A DNA stretch of 62,335 nucleotides. It comes from Pseudomonadota bacterium. GTDB lineage: Bacteria; Pseudomonadota; Gammaproteobacteria; Competibacterales; Competibacteraceae. The stretch's first letter is position 1, and every line of letters begins with the position of its first letter. Both the position numbers and the translations under genes were made by a program. This document shows, in pieces, positions 45,106 to 54,372 of this stretch. The notes beneath the pieces were generated by a model, which saw only the letters and a program-made list of their open reading frames with translations, had not been told where the DNA came from and ran no database searches. The DNA lies in the NCBI GenBank assembly GCA_022709365.1, contig JAKLIY010000022.1, forward strand, positions 1-62,335. The letters run 5' to 3'.

Positions 45106-45678
45106 TTAAATCTGCATGAACGGCCATTGCATCGTCAGCAGCGCCAGACCGGCGCCGATCAGTGCGCCAGCCACGACGTCGCTCGGATAATGCAGGCCCA
45201 ATGCGACCCGCGACAGGGCCACCAGCACGGTGAACGGCAACAGCAGCCAGGCCAGCCCAGGATAGTGATGCAGAGCGACCAGGGTGAACGCCACGGCGTG
45301 CAACGTGTGGCCGGAGGGAAAACTGTATTCATCCAGTGGCGCAACCCGGCGTTGAATGCGATCATGCCGGGCGCAGGGCCGGGGGCGGGTGGTACGGGCC
45401 TTCAGCCATTTGTACAGGCCGAGACACATCGCGCCGACGAGCAGCATCTTTCCGACCGCGGGTGCCGCCGCCCAGCCCTCGCTCAGCAACAATGCCGCCA
45501 TCAGCGCATACCAGAAGATACCGTCGCCGAGTCGGCTGACCACGGCGAACAGCCGCACGATGCCGCGTTGATGGACGGTCTGTTGAAAGCGCAGGCACCA
45601 ATCCAGTTCCTTTTCAGTCAGGCGTGACCCTGTCGGAACGGGGCGTTCAATCACGTCATTCAGCCGAGAATCGGACAT
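45106..45678 (-). CDS. PAP2-family membrane phosphatase
   Basis: 190 residues with several membrane helices and the three PAP2 motifs: K-x6-R-P (KARTTRPRP), PSGH (YSFPSGHTLH) and S-R-x5-H-x3-D (SRVALGLHYPSD). It would dephosphorylate a lipid phosphate such as phosphatidate, giving diacylglycerol. The start overlaps the end of the glycosyltransferase gene by 23 nt. In this neighbourhood it could supply diacylglycerol to BtaA or to the glycosyltransferase. Confidence 0.88.
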   Translation of the reverse strand: MSDSRLNDVIERPVPTGSRLTEKELDWCLRFQQTVHQRGIVRLFAVVSRLGDGIFWYALMAALLLSEGWAAAPAVGKMLLVGAMCLGLYKWLKARTTRPRPCARHDRIQRRVAPLDEYSFPSGHTLHAVAFTLVALHHYPGLAWLLLPFTVLVALSRVALGLHYPSDVVAGALIGAGLALLTMQWPFMQI

Positions 45679-46852
45679 GGGTCTCTCTAGTGACGGCGTT
45701 GAGAAACAGGGTTTCCAGACGGTCGTAAACATGTTCGCTATCCAGTTGCCGCATCGCCCGGCGGGCCGCCTGGCCCATGTGCCGGAGAGCAGGGAAGTCT
45801 TCCGCCAGCGCCGTAGCGGCGGTGATGAACGCTTGGGCGTCGCCAAACGGTGCGAGCAGACCGCTATATCCGGGTTCTACATGGGCGCGGGCGGCAGCGT
45901 AGTCGAACGCCGCGACCGCCAGCCCGCTGGCCAGCGCTTCCAAAGTCACATTGCCGAAGGTTTCCGTCAGGCTAGGGAACAGGAACAGATCGGCAGAGGC
46001 ATAGTGGGTCGCCAGCTCTTCGCCCTGTTTCATGCCGCAGTAGATGAATTCAGGATGACGGGCGCGCCACCGGGGCATCAGCGGGCCGTCGCCGACCAGC
46101 ACCAGCCGGGCGGTCGGTTGAGCGCGTTGAATCGCCTGGAATGCGGCGATCACCAGTTCCAGATTCTTCTCCGCCGCCAGTCGTCCCACATAGAGCGCAA
46201 CCGGGGCATTCGGAGCCGCATCCCACTGAGCGCGCAACGCTGGATCACGGCGTTCGGGCGAAAACAGCCGGGTATCAACGCCTCGCGCCAGTACCTGGGT
46301 GCGGAGAAAGCCGCTGGCCTGAAGTTGCCGGGCGAGTTCAAGCGTAGGCACCAGGGTTTGTACGCCCTGATTATGGAAATGCCGCAGATAGGCCATGATC
46401 GGCGTCGCCAACACGCCGAGATGGTAGTGGCGGCTGTAGTTCTGAAAATGGGTGTGGAAACTGGTCGAGACCGGGATCGCCAAGCATCGGGCAGCGCGCA
46501 GAGCAGAGTAGCCCAGCGGTCCCTCAGTGACGATGTGGATGAGGTCGGGACGGTGCTGCCGCCAGAGCGTCGACAGCACCTTTGTCGCCGGCCAGCCGCC
46601 CTGCAATTGGGGATAACCGGGGATATGGAAGCCGGGCAGCGATAGGGTTTCCAGCGTATCGACCGGAAGCGGTTGATCGTTCCCGCTCTGACGCACCCGG
46701 ATCAGTTGCACGGCGTGGCCGCGCTGGCGCAGACCCTCGACCCAGCGGGCGATGGTCAGAGCGACGCCATTAATTTCCGGCGGATAGGTTTCCGTGACGA
46801 TGCCGATGCACAACCGGCGATGGAGAGAGTCAAAGTGCGGTTGGGTAGCCAT
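45656..46852 (-). CDS. GT4-family glycosyltransferase (SqdX/MgtA/Agt-like)
   Basis: 398 residues, two Rossmann-like halves. N-terminal GIVTETYPPEINGVA is shared with SqdX, MgtA and Agt-type lipid glycosyltransferases; the C-terminal nucleotide-sugar site shows ALYVGRLAAEKNLELVI, FPSLTETFGNVTLEALASG. Diacylglycerol glycosyltransferases of this clade accompany PlcP in bacteria that make glycolipids in place of phospholipids. A mannosyl- or glucosyl-diacylglycerol product is inferred from context; the sugar is not predictable. Confidence 0.85.
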   Translation of the reverse strand: MATQPHFDSLHRRLCIGIVTETYPPEINGVALTIARWVEGLRQRGHAVQLIRVRQSGNDQPLPVDTLETLSLPGFHIPGYPQLQGGWPATKVLSTLWRQHRPDLIHIVTEGPLGYSALRAARCLAIPVSTSFHTHFQNYSRHYHLGVLATPIMAYLRHFHNQGVQTLVPTLELARQLQASGFLRTQVLARGVDTRLFSPERRDPALRAQWDAAPNAPVALYVGRLAAEKNLELVIAAFQAIQRAQPTARLVLVGDGPLMPRWRARHPEFIYCGMKQGEELATHYASADLFLFPSLTETFGNVTLEALASGLAVAAFDYAAARAHVEPGYSGLLAPFGDAQAFITAATALAEDFPALRHMGQAARRAMRQLDSEHVYDRLETLFLNAVTRETHVRFSAE

Positions 46853-46985
46853 GCCCCGGATTTTCCGGGGCGGCGGCAACAGCGCAATGACGGTTTGATG
46901 AAGGATTGGTTACATGACAGGATCTATTTAAAATCAATTGATTATTAAAGATAACCATACCTTGACACGCTACAAAAAACCCGGT

Positions 46986-47190
46986 TTTGCCTCGACCTGG
47001 ACGGGCATTCCGCTCAATTTCCGCACAGCCGCGCTCGTTGACGAGGATGCGCAGTTCGATCTCGGCCCTATTCAGCCAACTACCCTGTTTAGGGGTGTGA
47101 TGAATCTCGAGCCGTTCAATGAGGGAGCGGACTCTGGCTGGTTCGAAGGCCTCGTACAGGGCGGCCTGGTTTGGGATCATCCATCTCAAA
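46986..47190 (-). pseudogene. Remnant of an IS630-family transposase
   Basis: The frame contains ALYEAFEPARV-x-LIERLEIHHTPKQGSWLNRAEIEL, the end of the DDE domain including the final Glu (AEIE). Upstream and downstream parts are missing or frameshifted and there is no start. Terminal repeats were not found. It separates the lipid island from the queuosine operon; the rest of 46853-47244 holds nothing recognisable. Confidence 0.8.
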
Positions 47191-47244
47191 CGGGTTAAAG
47201 GCCGGGTGCACAGTCCGCTGCCACAACGCTGAACCCTTATGATT

Positions 47245-47889
47245 TCAGGCAATCCCTAGTTGCTTGTGGGTTTGCAGGCTGAGCCGCCATTGGGGATGGG
47301 CCAGACAATAGGCCAGGGCGGCCTGGAGATGCGACTCCCGTTCGGGACTGTCCAGCGGTTGCAGAAAGAAATGCCGGAACGCCAGATGGATAAACCGCTC
47401 CGGTTGCGCCTCCGGCTCGTGCTGTGGGTAAACCAGCTTCAACTCATCGCCCCAGGTCAGCCGCAACAGCGCAGCGGCTTTGGGGCTGACACAAATCCAG
47501 TCCAGATCAGGCGGGGGCGGCAGCGTACCGTTTGTCTCTACCGCTACCTCAAAACCCCGCTGGTGAAACTCGGCGATCAACGACCTATCCAATTGCAGCA
47601 ACGGTTCGCCGCCGGTGCAGACCACATAGGGCCGGGCGCGGGTAACGTCCGTCGGCCAGCAGGCAGTCACCGCAGAAGCCAGCATCTCGGGTGTGGTGAA
47701 TTTTCCCCCGCCGGGTCCATCCACGCCGACAAAATCGGTATCGCAAAACCGACAAACTGCTATCGCCCGGTCTGCCTCCCGCCCACTCCACAAATTGCAG
47801 CCGGCAAACCGGCAAAATACCGCTGGCCTCCCTGTCCATGCGCCTTCCCCCTGCAGGGTGTAAAAGATTTCCTTAACGTTGTAGCTCAT
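47245..47889 (-). CDS. queE: 7-carboxy-7-deazaguanine synthase QueE
   Basis: 214 residues, radical-SAM enzyme. The iron-sulfur cluster cysteines form the QueE-type C-x14-C-x2-C pattern (CNLWSGREAD...CRFCDTDF), with the start SYNVKEIFYTLQGEGAWTGRP and CTGGEPLLQLD typical. It converts 6-carboxy-tetrahydropterin (from QueD) to 7-carboxy-7-deazaguanine. The ATG overlaps the queD stop (ATGA). Confidence 0.95.
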   Translation of the reverse strand: MSYNVKEIFYTLQGEGAWTGRPAVFCRFAGCNLWSGREADRAIAVCRFCDTDFVGVDGPGGGKFTTPEMLASAVTACWPTDVTRARPYVVCTGGEPLLQLDRSLIAEFHQRGFEVAVETNGTLPPPPDLDWICVSPKAAALLRLTWGDELKLVYPQHEPEAQPERFIHLAFRHFFLQPLDSPERESHLQAALAYCLAHPQWRLSLQTHKQLGIA

Positions 47890-48932
47890 TCATCGTCATC
47901 CCAACACAGGATTGCGCCACAGCCCGGCGTTTGCTCCAGATCGATCCGATTCAATCGCGGCAATACCATCGCCATTCGCGCCCGTATCCAGCTTAGCAAC
48001 TCTGCCACCGTCGGTTCCGCCAAGCCCGCCAACTCATCCAGCCGGTGATGATCCAGTTGACAATAGAGCGGTTCAAACCGCGCCCTGACTTCGCCGTAAT
48101 CCACCGTCCAGCCCATGATTTCATTCAGCGGCGCGGTCAGATGCAGGCGCAGCGTATAACTGTGTCCATGTAACCGGCGACGGGCATCGCCTTTTAGCGC
48201 GCTACTCAGGCGCAAGGCGCTCTCGAAACCGCGCTCCTTCCATATCCGATAACGGCTCCCGTCGTAATGACAGCCCGCCGTCGCTGTTTCATATACTGTC
48301 ACCCGGGACAGTTCCGGCAGGGTCGGTTGCAACCGCACCCATAACCACGCCGCCAGTCGCTCGCTGGTCGGATTTTCCAATCCCGGCAGATCGTTCAGAC
48401 AGGCCCAATGCAACTGCTCTTGCAACGGCATCCACGCTGCTTTCAACCGCGCAGAGTCTGGCCCAGCCCCCCGCAGAATGACTTCAAAGCCATGCCCGTG
48501 CATCCGCCCGCACTGATGGCCCGGCGGAACATTCGGCAATTGGTGTGCCGCTTCAAAGCGGAACCGTTGCCAACAGTGAGTCTGACCCTCCCGGTTCACC
48601 GCCACGCCCCGATCTCCTGCACTCTGAACGCTGACCTGTACGATTCCTGACATTTCCAGCCGCGCCTGAATCCAGCGGGCCAGGTTCTCATCGGTCGGCA
48701 TCGGTACATGCTCATTGAGCAAGGTGTAATCCAGTGGCGCTACCGTTTTTCGCAACCGTTCAGTCAGCTCCTCGGCCTCTGCGCCAGGAAAGGGTGCAAA
48801 GCCTGTCGGAAGCTCCGCCCGAACCCGCGCCAGGAAACTATGCCCGTGCAATCGCTGTTCATCCGATAACCTTTCTAACCGGCGAGCCGCTTCAAAGGAC
48901 GCCGCTGCCATGAAATAAAGTCGATCGTTCAT
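47886..48932 (-). CDS. queD: Triple-domain QueD (6-carboxy-tetrahydropterin synthase) fusion
   Basis: 348 residues, about three times a normal QueD (near 120). Three 6-PTPS folds are visible: about 5-112, 123-224 and 235-344. Domain 2 keeps the zinc histidines (FEAAH at 130; MHGHG 145/147), catalytic Cys141 (HQCGR) and the pterin-anchoring Glu (YETATAGC), but lost the D-H-H motif (LHWACLND). Domain 3 keeps GWTVDYGEV and LDHHRLDE (294-296), but lost the Cys and one zinc ligand. Domain 1 keeps only RLHGHS and a Y-T-L-L-N-E remnant. Known for the family: the Cys and Asp-His of one active site come from neighbouring subunits, so complementary domains could build one site. Coupled to queC and queE. 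Confidence 0.9.
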   Translation of the reverse strand: MNDRLYFMAAASFEAARRLERLSDEQRLHGHSFLARVRAELPTGFAPFPGAEAEELTERLRKTVAPLDYTLLNEHVPMPTDENLARWIQARLEMSGIVQVSVQSAGDRGVAVNREGQTHCWQRFRFEAAHQLPNVPPGHQCGRMHGHGFEVILRGAGPDSARLKAAWMPLQEQLHWACLNDLPGLENPTSERLAAWLWVRLQPTLPELSRVTVYETATAGCHYDGSRYRIWKERGFESALRLSSALKGDARRRLHGHSYTLRLHLTAPLNEIMGWTVDYGEVRARFEPLYCQLDHHRLDELAGLAEPTVAELLSWIRARMAMVLPRLNRIDLEQTPGCGAILCWDDDE

Positions 48933-49603
48933 ACGACATTGAGGGCGAGCAGCGGATCGACCAAGCCGGCTTCCGCAAACCCTCGCGCCCGTAACTGGCA
49001 GGACGGACATTCGCCACAGGGGGGATAAACGCCGTTATAGCAGGTGTGGGTATCGGCCAATGCCGGCAGCGCCCCCAATTCACTGGCCAGTCGCACGGTG
49101 TCGGCCTTGGATTTGAACATCAGCGGCGCATGAATCGTGATTTCGTACTCCATCCCCAGCCGAAGCGCTTGCTCCAGCGTCTGGAGCGTCGCCTGTCGGC
49201 AATCGGGATAGCCGCTGTAGTCCGTTTGCGCCACGCCGGTGACCAAATGGCGAATACCTCGTGGATAGGCGAAAGCGGCGGCGAAAGTCAGAAAGATCAG
49301 ATTGCGGCCAGGCACAAAGGTATTGGGCAACCGGGTCTGGGCATTCACTCCGTCCTGAACCGGAATGCCCGCATCGATCAGCGCATTGCCGCCGAGAGCC
49401 GCGAAGGTGTTGATTGGCAACACAGTTTGTGGCGCGCCCGCCCGGGCGGCGACCCGCGCCGCACAGTCCAGTTCGCGGCGATGCCGCTGGCCATAGTCAA
49501 ACGTCACCGCCTCAATTTGGCCGACCCCGAACCGTTGCAGCGCCCAGTACAGGCAGGTGGTGGAATCCTGCCCGCCGGACAGGACAACGAGGGCCTGACT
49601 CAT
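48929..49603 (-). CDS. queC: 7-cyano-7-deazaguanine (preQ0) synthase QueC
   Basis: 224 residues. N-terminal ATP pyrophosphatase motif LSGGQDSTT; C-terminal zinc cysteines in CYNGVYPPCGECPSCQLR. It converts 7-carboxy-7-deazaguanine to preQ0 using ATP and ammonia. The stop overlaps the queD start and it is 6 nt from queF. Confidence 0.95.
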   Translation of the reverse strand: MSQALVVLSGGQDSTTCLYWALQRFGVGQIEAVTFDYGQRHRRELDCAARVAARAGAPQTVLPINTFAALGGNALIDAGIPVQDGVNAQTRLPNTFVPGRNLIFLTFAAAFAYPRGIRHLVTGVAQTDYSGYPDCRQATLQTLEQALRLGMEYEITIHAPLMFKSKADTVRLASELGALPALADTHTCYNGVYPPCGECPSCQLRARGFAEAGLVDPLLALNVV

Positions 49604-49609
49604 ATTTAA

Positions 49610-50029
49610 CTACCCCGGCTCGCCATTCAATCGCACACTGGGTTTGATGGCGATGCCGCCGCGCGGAGCGAAATCGCCGCGTACCTCCAGCCAGCGTGGT
49701 TGCAACAGCGCGAACAGATCGAGAGCAATGCAATTGATGCTGTCCTCGCTGAACGAACCCTGGTTGCGAAAGCTGAACAGGTACAGTTTCAGCGATTTTG
49801 ATTCCACCAGCCAGTCGCGTGGACTGTAACGGATGGTGATTCGCGCCAGATCGGGCTGACCGGTGACCGGACACAGACAGGTAAACTCCGGGCAGTCCAG
49901 TTCCACCAGATAGTCTTGCTGGGGATAGCGATTGGCGAACCGCTCCAGAACCTGCGGCGCATATTCGCGGGGGTAGTCGGTTTGCGCCCGGCCCAACAGG
50001 GTCAGGCCGGCGGTATTGGCATCAGACAT
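49610..50029 (-). CDS. queF: NADPH-dependent 7-cyano-7-deazaguanine reductase QueF
   Basis: 139 residues, short (YkvM-type) QueF. Active-site Cys in EFTCLCPVTGQPD, the QueF motif ESKSLKLYLFSFRNQGSF, and a C-terminal Glu/His-poor variant GDFAPRGGI. It reduces preQ0 to preQ1 for tRNA queuosine. Presence of queF indicates tRNA modification rather than DNA 7-deazaguanine modification. Confidence 0.93.
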   Translation of the reverse strand: MSDANTAGLTLLGRAQTDYPREYAPQVLERFANRYPQQDYLVELDCPEFTCLCPVTGQPDLARITIRYSPRDWLVESKSLKLYLFSFRNQGSFSEDSINCIALDLFALLQPRWLEVRGDFAPRGGIAIKPSVRLNGEPG

Positions 50030-50057
50030 CAGCATATCCAGAGGTTGAAAAGCCGAA

Positions 50058-52247
50058 CTATTCTTCCATTTGCCGCCGCAGATCGGCTTCTTCAGCCAGC
50101 GCGGCCAGCAATAATTCCGGCGTCAGTGGTTGATCAAACAAAGCGGCGCGGCGGCGAATGGTGGCGAAATCGCCCAGGGTCAGTGGCCCCAGCGCCCAGA
50201 ACCGGGTCTGAGCCTCCTCGGATAAGCCTTCATCCGGCCAAGTCCCCGCTTCACGCAGAACGCGACGCAAACACTGTTCCGCTTGCTCGGCGGCCAGCGG
50301 CCAGAACCGCACCTTGACATCAAACCGTCGTCGCACTGCGGGGTCGAGGTCGCTGACCCGGTTGGTGGCGCACAGCAAAATGCCATCGAACTGCTCCATC
50401 CGCACCAGCAATTCGTTGACCTGAGTGACTTCCCAAGTTTGTCGGGCGTACTGCCGGGCGCGCAGGAAGGAGTCCGCCTCGTCAATCAGCAGCACCGCCC
50501 GACTCTGGCGGGCTTCCTGAAACATCCCGGCAATCCGCTCCTCGGTCACGCCGACCAGTGGATTGAGCAGGTCGGAGGCGGTCCGCAACAACAGGGGCCG
50601 ATCCAGCCGGCGAGCCAGCCAGGTGGCAAAAGCGCTTTTGCCGGTCCCCGATGGACCGTACAGGCAGATTCGGCCTCGACTCTGGCGGCTCAGTCCTTGA
50701 ACCAGTTTCGACAGGTCGCAATCGCAGTTGATCAGGGCCGGATCGTAGTCGTCGCTGATGCCTACCGTGGACGGCTGGAAAGGCAGTTCCCCATGCCGAA
50801 CAGCGGCCAGAGCGTGATCCAGCACCCGACTCAGCAGCGCCTCGCCCTGTTCGGCGAACGCCTCCGGCAGCAGGTGCGCCAACCGCGCCGCTTTCTGCAC
50901 CAGCGCCGGACTGAGATGGGGATTTTCCGCCCGCTCGGCAATCCAGCGCGCATCAACGGCTAGTTCGCCGAGATGGCGGCGGATGATTCGTTCCCGCACG
51001 GGTCGAGGCGGAATGTCCAGGGCCAGTTGCAGATCGAAGCGACGCAGAAAAGCTGGATCGACCGTATCAATGCGGTTCACTACCCAAATCGTCGGCACCC
51101 GATTCTGTTCCAGCACTCCGTTCAGCCAGCCTTTGTTGATCCCGCTGTCACGGGGCAGAAAGAAGGGTAAATCCATTTCGCCGCCTTCCGAGAGCACATC
51201 GCCGGCCTCGTCAAACAGCAGGGCGCATTCGTGGCGTCGGGTTAACAAGTGCTGGGCCAGACTGTAGCGGGACAAGCGCTGGCGGGCGTTGAGCGGATCC
51301 TCATCTTCATCGCTGGCCTGTACGGTAAACAGCGCAATGCCCGCCGCCTCCGCCAGAGTCAGCGCCAATTCGGTTTTGCCGGTGCCGGGCGGGCCGTACA
51401 ACAGCAGGTTAACTCCTGCTGTTCCACTCGCGGCCGCCTTGGCCAGCAACTGACGAGCGAGAGCAAAGTCCTCGGCCCGATGGGCAAAGTCGCTGGCGGT
51501 TAGAGTGGCCGGGTGGGCTGGTGCGACGTAATGCTGGAAAAGGGTGGCGGTATCCAGCCGCTCGCTCAGGAGCAATTGCGGCAGGTGATCGAGGATATCC
51601 AGCTTGGCTTTCAGGTGATAGCGATGGCTGTCGTCGATCCGGATCAACCCGGTTCGGGCCAGCAGGCTGTTAGGCAGCAGCGCCCGATAGACCGCATCAG
51701 GACGCGCGCCCAGTATGGTTGCCATCGCGGTGCAAGCGCCCCGGCGACTGAATTCACCCAAAGGTTGACAGGCGGCGTGCAGCGTTGGATCGAGATGCAG
51801 CATGGCGGCCAGCAGCAACAATTCACGCTCCAGCGGCGCCAGTCCCAGGGCGGCGGCAATGGCGGCGACGTTGCCAAACGGGGGACGGAGATCGGCAATC
51901 TCCGAGGTCAGGTCCAGCTTGTTGAGCTGCCGTTGCAGGGCGGAGCCGATCGGACCGCGCAACTGAATGCCCAGCACGGTCAGCACCCGGCTTTGCCGGT
52001 GACGCCGCAGGTAAGCCTCCATGCGTTCCGGGCGCACCTCCAGCCAGGCCCGCAGCACCCACCGGCGCCGCATGATCGGGTAGTCTGGGCTTAGATGAGA
52101 CAATTCCTCCAGCAGGGCTTCGGCATCATCATCAAACTCCAGATCGTCTTCATCGAGACCGAAAGACAGGAAATCCAGGGTGTCGTCCTCGCTGGCCTGT
52201 TCTATCGCATCGTCCAGCGCACGGCGGTGATGGCGGCGATGGGGCAT
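50058..52247 (-). CDS. Tandem AAA+ ATPase, 729 residues
   Basis: Two AAA+ modules. The first (about 265-450) has Walker A LYGPPGTGKTEL and Walker B LLFDEAGDVLS. The second (about 505-690) has LYGPSGTGKSAF, LLIDEADSFL and an arginine-finger-like PAVRRRFDVKV. The N-terminal 230 residues are acidic at first (DEDDLEFDDD), then helical and of unknown fold. Both ATP sites look intact. It lies 28 nt upstream of queF, so it may be cotranscribed, but no link to queuosine is known. Possibly an unfoldase, remodeller or a defence-related ATPase. Confidence 0.8.
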   Translation of the reverse strand: MPHRRHHRRALDDAIEQASEDDTLDFLSFGLDEDDLEFDDDAEALLEELSHLSPDYPIMRRRWVLRAWLEVRPERMEAYLRRHRQSRVLTVLGIQLRGPIGSALQRQLNKLDLTSEIADLRPPFGNVAAIAAALGLAPLERELLLLAAMLHLDPTLHAACQPLGEFSRRGACTAMATILGARPDAVYRALLPNSLLARTGLIRIDDSHRYHLKAKLDILDHLPQLLLSERLDTATLFQHYVAPAHPATLTASDFAHRAEDFALARQLLAKAAASGTAGVNLLLYGPPGTGKTELALTLAEAAGIALFTVQASDEDEDPLNARQRLSRYSLAQHLLTRRHECALLFDEAGDVLSEGGEMDLPFFLPRDSGINKGWLNGVLEQNRVPTIWVVNRIDTVDPAFLRRFDLQLALDIPPRPVRERIIRRHLGELAVDARWIAERAENPHLSPALVQKAARLAHLLPEAFAEQGEALLSRVLDHALAAVRHGELPFQPSTVGISDDYDPALINCDCDLSKLVQGLSRQSRGRICLYGPSGTGKSAFATWLARRLDRPLLLRTASDLLNPLVGVTEERIAGMFQEARQSRAVLLIDEADSFLRARQYARQTWEVTQVNELLVRMEQFDGILLCATNRVSDLDPAVRRRFDVKVRFWPLAAEQAEQCLRRVLREAGTWPDEGLSEEAQTRFWALGPLTLGDFATIRRRAALFDQPLTPELLLAALAEEADLRRQMEE

Positions 52248-52343
52248 GAGTCAATTCTCCACATAATGAAGCTGTCTTTAAACTTGAGAGTGCTTGGCGA
52301 ACTGGCGAATAATATCAGCTTAACCTCCTCAGGATTGATTCTC

Positions 52344-53570
52344 ATGCAACCCGTTCTTAAATCCGCCAAGCTGGCTAATGTTTGCTACGACATTCGCGGG
52401 CCGGTACTGGCGCAGGCCAAACAGATGGAAGAAGAAGGACAGCGGATCGTCAAGTTGAATATTGGCAACCCGGCGCCGTTCGGGTTCACTGCGCCGGATG
52501 AAATCGTGCAGGACGTGATTCGCAACCTGCCGGACGCTTCCGGTTACTGCGATTCCAAAGGTTTATTCGCTGCGCGCAAGGCGATCATGCACTACACCCA
52601 GCAAAAGCAGATTGTCGGGGTGCAAATCGAGGATATCTACATCGGCAACGGGGTATCCGAGCTGATCGTCATGGTCTTGCAGGCGCTGCTCAATAACGGC
52701 GACGAAGTGTTGATCCCGGCTCCGGACTATCCGCTCTGGACCGCGGCGGTTAGTCTGTCGGGTGGGCTGCCGCGCCATTACCATTGCGACGAATCGTCCG
52801 ACTGGCTGCCAGATCTGGATGACATCCGGGGCAAAATCACCCCTAATACCCGCGCCATCGTCATCATTAATCCCAATAACCCGACGGGTGCCTTGTATCC
52901 CGTAGAGTTGTTGCAGGCGATTCTGGACCTGGCCCGCCGCCATCAGCTCATCGTCTATGCTGACGAGATTTATGACAAGGTGCTGTATGACGGCGTTCAG
53001 CATACTTCCATCGCCTCGCTCGCCGATGATGTGCTGTGCCTAACGTTCAATGGTCTGTCGAAAAATTACCGGGCCTGCGGCTACCGCGCCGGCTGGATGG
53101 TCGTATCGGGCGAGAAGAGCCACGCCCAGGACTATATTGAAGGGTTAACCATCCTCGCTTCGATGCGGCTATGCGCTAACGTGCCGGCGCAGCACGCGAT
53201 CCAGACCGCGCTGGGCGGTTATCAAAGCATCAACGATCTGGTGTTGCCGACCGGACGGTTGGGCAAACAACGCGATCTGGCTTTCCAGTTGTTGACCGAG
53301 ATTCCCGGCGTCAGTTGCGTTAAACCGCAGGCGGCGCTTTACCTCTTCCCCCGACTCGATCCCCATATGTATCCGATCGCTGACGATCAGCAATTTGTTT
53401 TGGAGTTGTTGCTGGAAGAAAAGGTGTTGCTCGTACAGGGTACGGGATTCAACTGGCCCCAACCCGATCATCTACGGGTCGTTTTTCTGCCGCACGAAGA
53501 CGATTTGACCGAGGCCATCGGACGCTTTGCCCGCTTTTTGGAACGCTACCGCAAACGTCATAGTGTGTAA
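52344..53570 (+). CDS. alaA: Alanine-forming aminotransferase (AlaA-like)
   Basis: 408 residues, class I PLP aminotransferase. It contains IGNPAPFGF, INPNNPTGALY, YADEIYDKVLYD and the PLP lysine in FNGLSKNYRACGYRAGW, the AlaA signature. It catalyses pyruvate + glutamate to alanine + 2-oxoglutarate. ATG 52344 (AGGA upstream) is favoured over 83 codons earlier, which overlaps the divergent ATPase gene. Confidence 0.92.
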   Translation: MQPVLKSAKLANVCYDIRGPVLAQAKQMEEEGQRIVKLNIGNPAPFGFTAPDEIVQDVIRNLPDASGYCDSKGLFAARKAIMHYTQQKQIVGVQIEDIYIGNGVSELIVMVLQALLNNGDEVLIPAPDYPLWTAAVSLSGGLPRHYHCDESSDWLPDLDDIRGKITPNTRAIVIINPNNPTGALYPVELLQAILDLARRHQLIVYADEIYDKVLYDGVQHTSIASLADDVLCLTFNGLSKNYRACGYRAGWMVVSGEKSHAQDYIEGLTILASMRLCANVPAQHAIQTALGGYQSINDLVLPTGRLGKQRDLAFQLLTEIPGVSCVKPQAALYLFPRLDPHMYPIADDQQFVLELLLEEKVLLVQGTGFNWPQPDHLRVVFLPHEDDLTEAIGRFARFLERYRKRHSV

Positions 53571-53927
53571 GGATAGCCCGGATAACTGGCCTCGATGGGA
53601 TCGATATCACGAACCTCAAAATGAGGGGGGCCAAATTTCTAATGATATTGAATACTTGCCGGTCGTAGCAGGAACCGGCCTGATACCCGTTGTGTATGGC
53701 GGAGGCGGAATTGGATGGCAGGACGCGGCTAACAACGTTTTGACGACCGACGATGCCGAAACACAAAGTCGGCTCAGCGCCACGGGGTGCCCCGTGAAAT
53801 TTCAATGCAGAAAGTGAGTTTTGTCAGAATGTTCGCTGCCGGGTTACTTGCGCTACAACCAGCGGTAGTCATGCACCTGCCAAGGAGCGTGACTATCCGC
53901 TGATTTTTTACTATGCGAAACTACCGG
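53571..53927. other. Intergenic region without an identified gene
   Basis: 357 bp between the alaA stop and the RRM gene. A 96-codon plus-strand frame (53527-53817) overlaps the alaA end and has no family resemblance. Nothing else recognised. Confidence 0.4.
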
Positions 53928-54239
53928 TTACCATCTCGATCGGCTACCGCCGCCGCCACCACCACTACCGCCACTGCGCCCCCCTCTTGCGGGTTTTTCA
54001 GTAGCCATATTGACTTTAAGGGGGCGCCCTCCCAAGTTTTTACCATTTTGTTCCAGCGCCTTTTCTGCGGACTGCTGAGCAGAGAATGTGATAAAGGCAA
54101 ATCCCTTAGGCCGTCCCGTTGCCCTGTCCATGATCAGGGCGAGATCCTCAATTTCACCATAGGGTGAAAAGAGTTCCCGCAACTGTGATTCATCAACAGT
54201 GTATGGGAAGTTACCCACATAGATCTTGTTTTGCTGCAT
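53928..54239 (-). CDS. RNA-binding protein with one RRM and a glycine-rich tail
   Basis: 103 residues. RNP2 KIYVGNFPY and RNP1 KGFAFITF are intact, followed by a short Gly/Arg/Ser tail (GGRSGGSGGGGGGSRSRW). Bacterial RRM proteins of this size are often cold- or stress-induced RNA chaperones. It has a long 5' leader (about 200 bp to the preceding gene). Confidence 0.92.
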   Translation of the reverse strand: MQQNKIYVGNFPYTVDESQLRELFSPYGEIEDLALIMDRATGRPKGFAFITFSAQQSAEKALEQNGKNLGGRPLKVNMATEKPARGGRSGGSGGGGGGSRSRW

Positions 54240-54372
54240 TATGTCTCCAAAATTCCACACAGTTGGAATGGATCGAATGGATTGATATGGGAAGGACAGA
54301 ATTACGAACTATACACAATCAATTTTCCGTATAGCATCATCTTCAATCGTTTCGCTTCCACACCGGGCAAAA

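Noticed and set aside
52095..52343. N-terminal extension of the aminotransferase
   Set aside because: Overlaps the divergent ATPase gene; the family start and AGGA are at 52344.
53527..53817. 96-codon frame after alaA
   Set aside because: Overlaps the alaA end, no ribosome site, no family.
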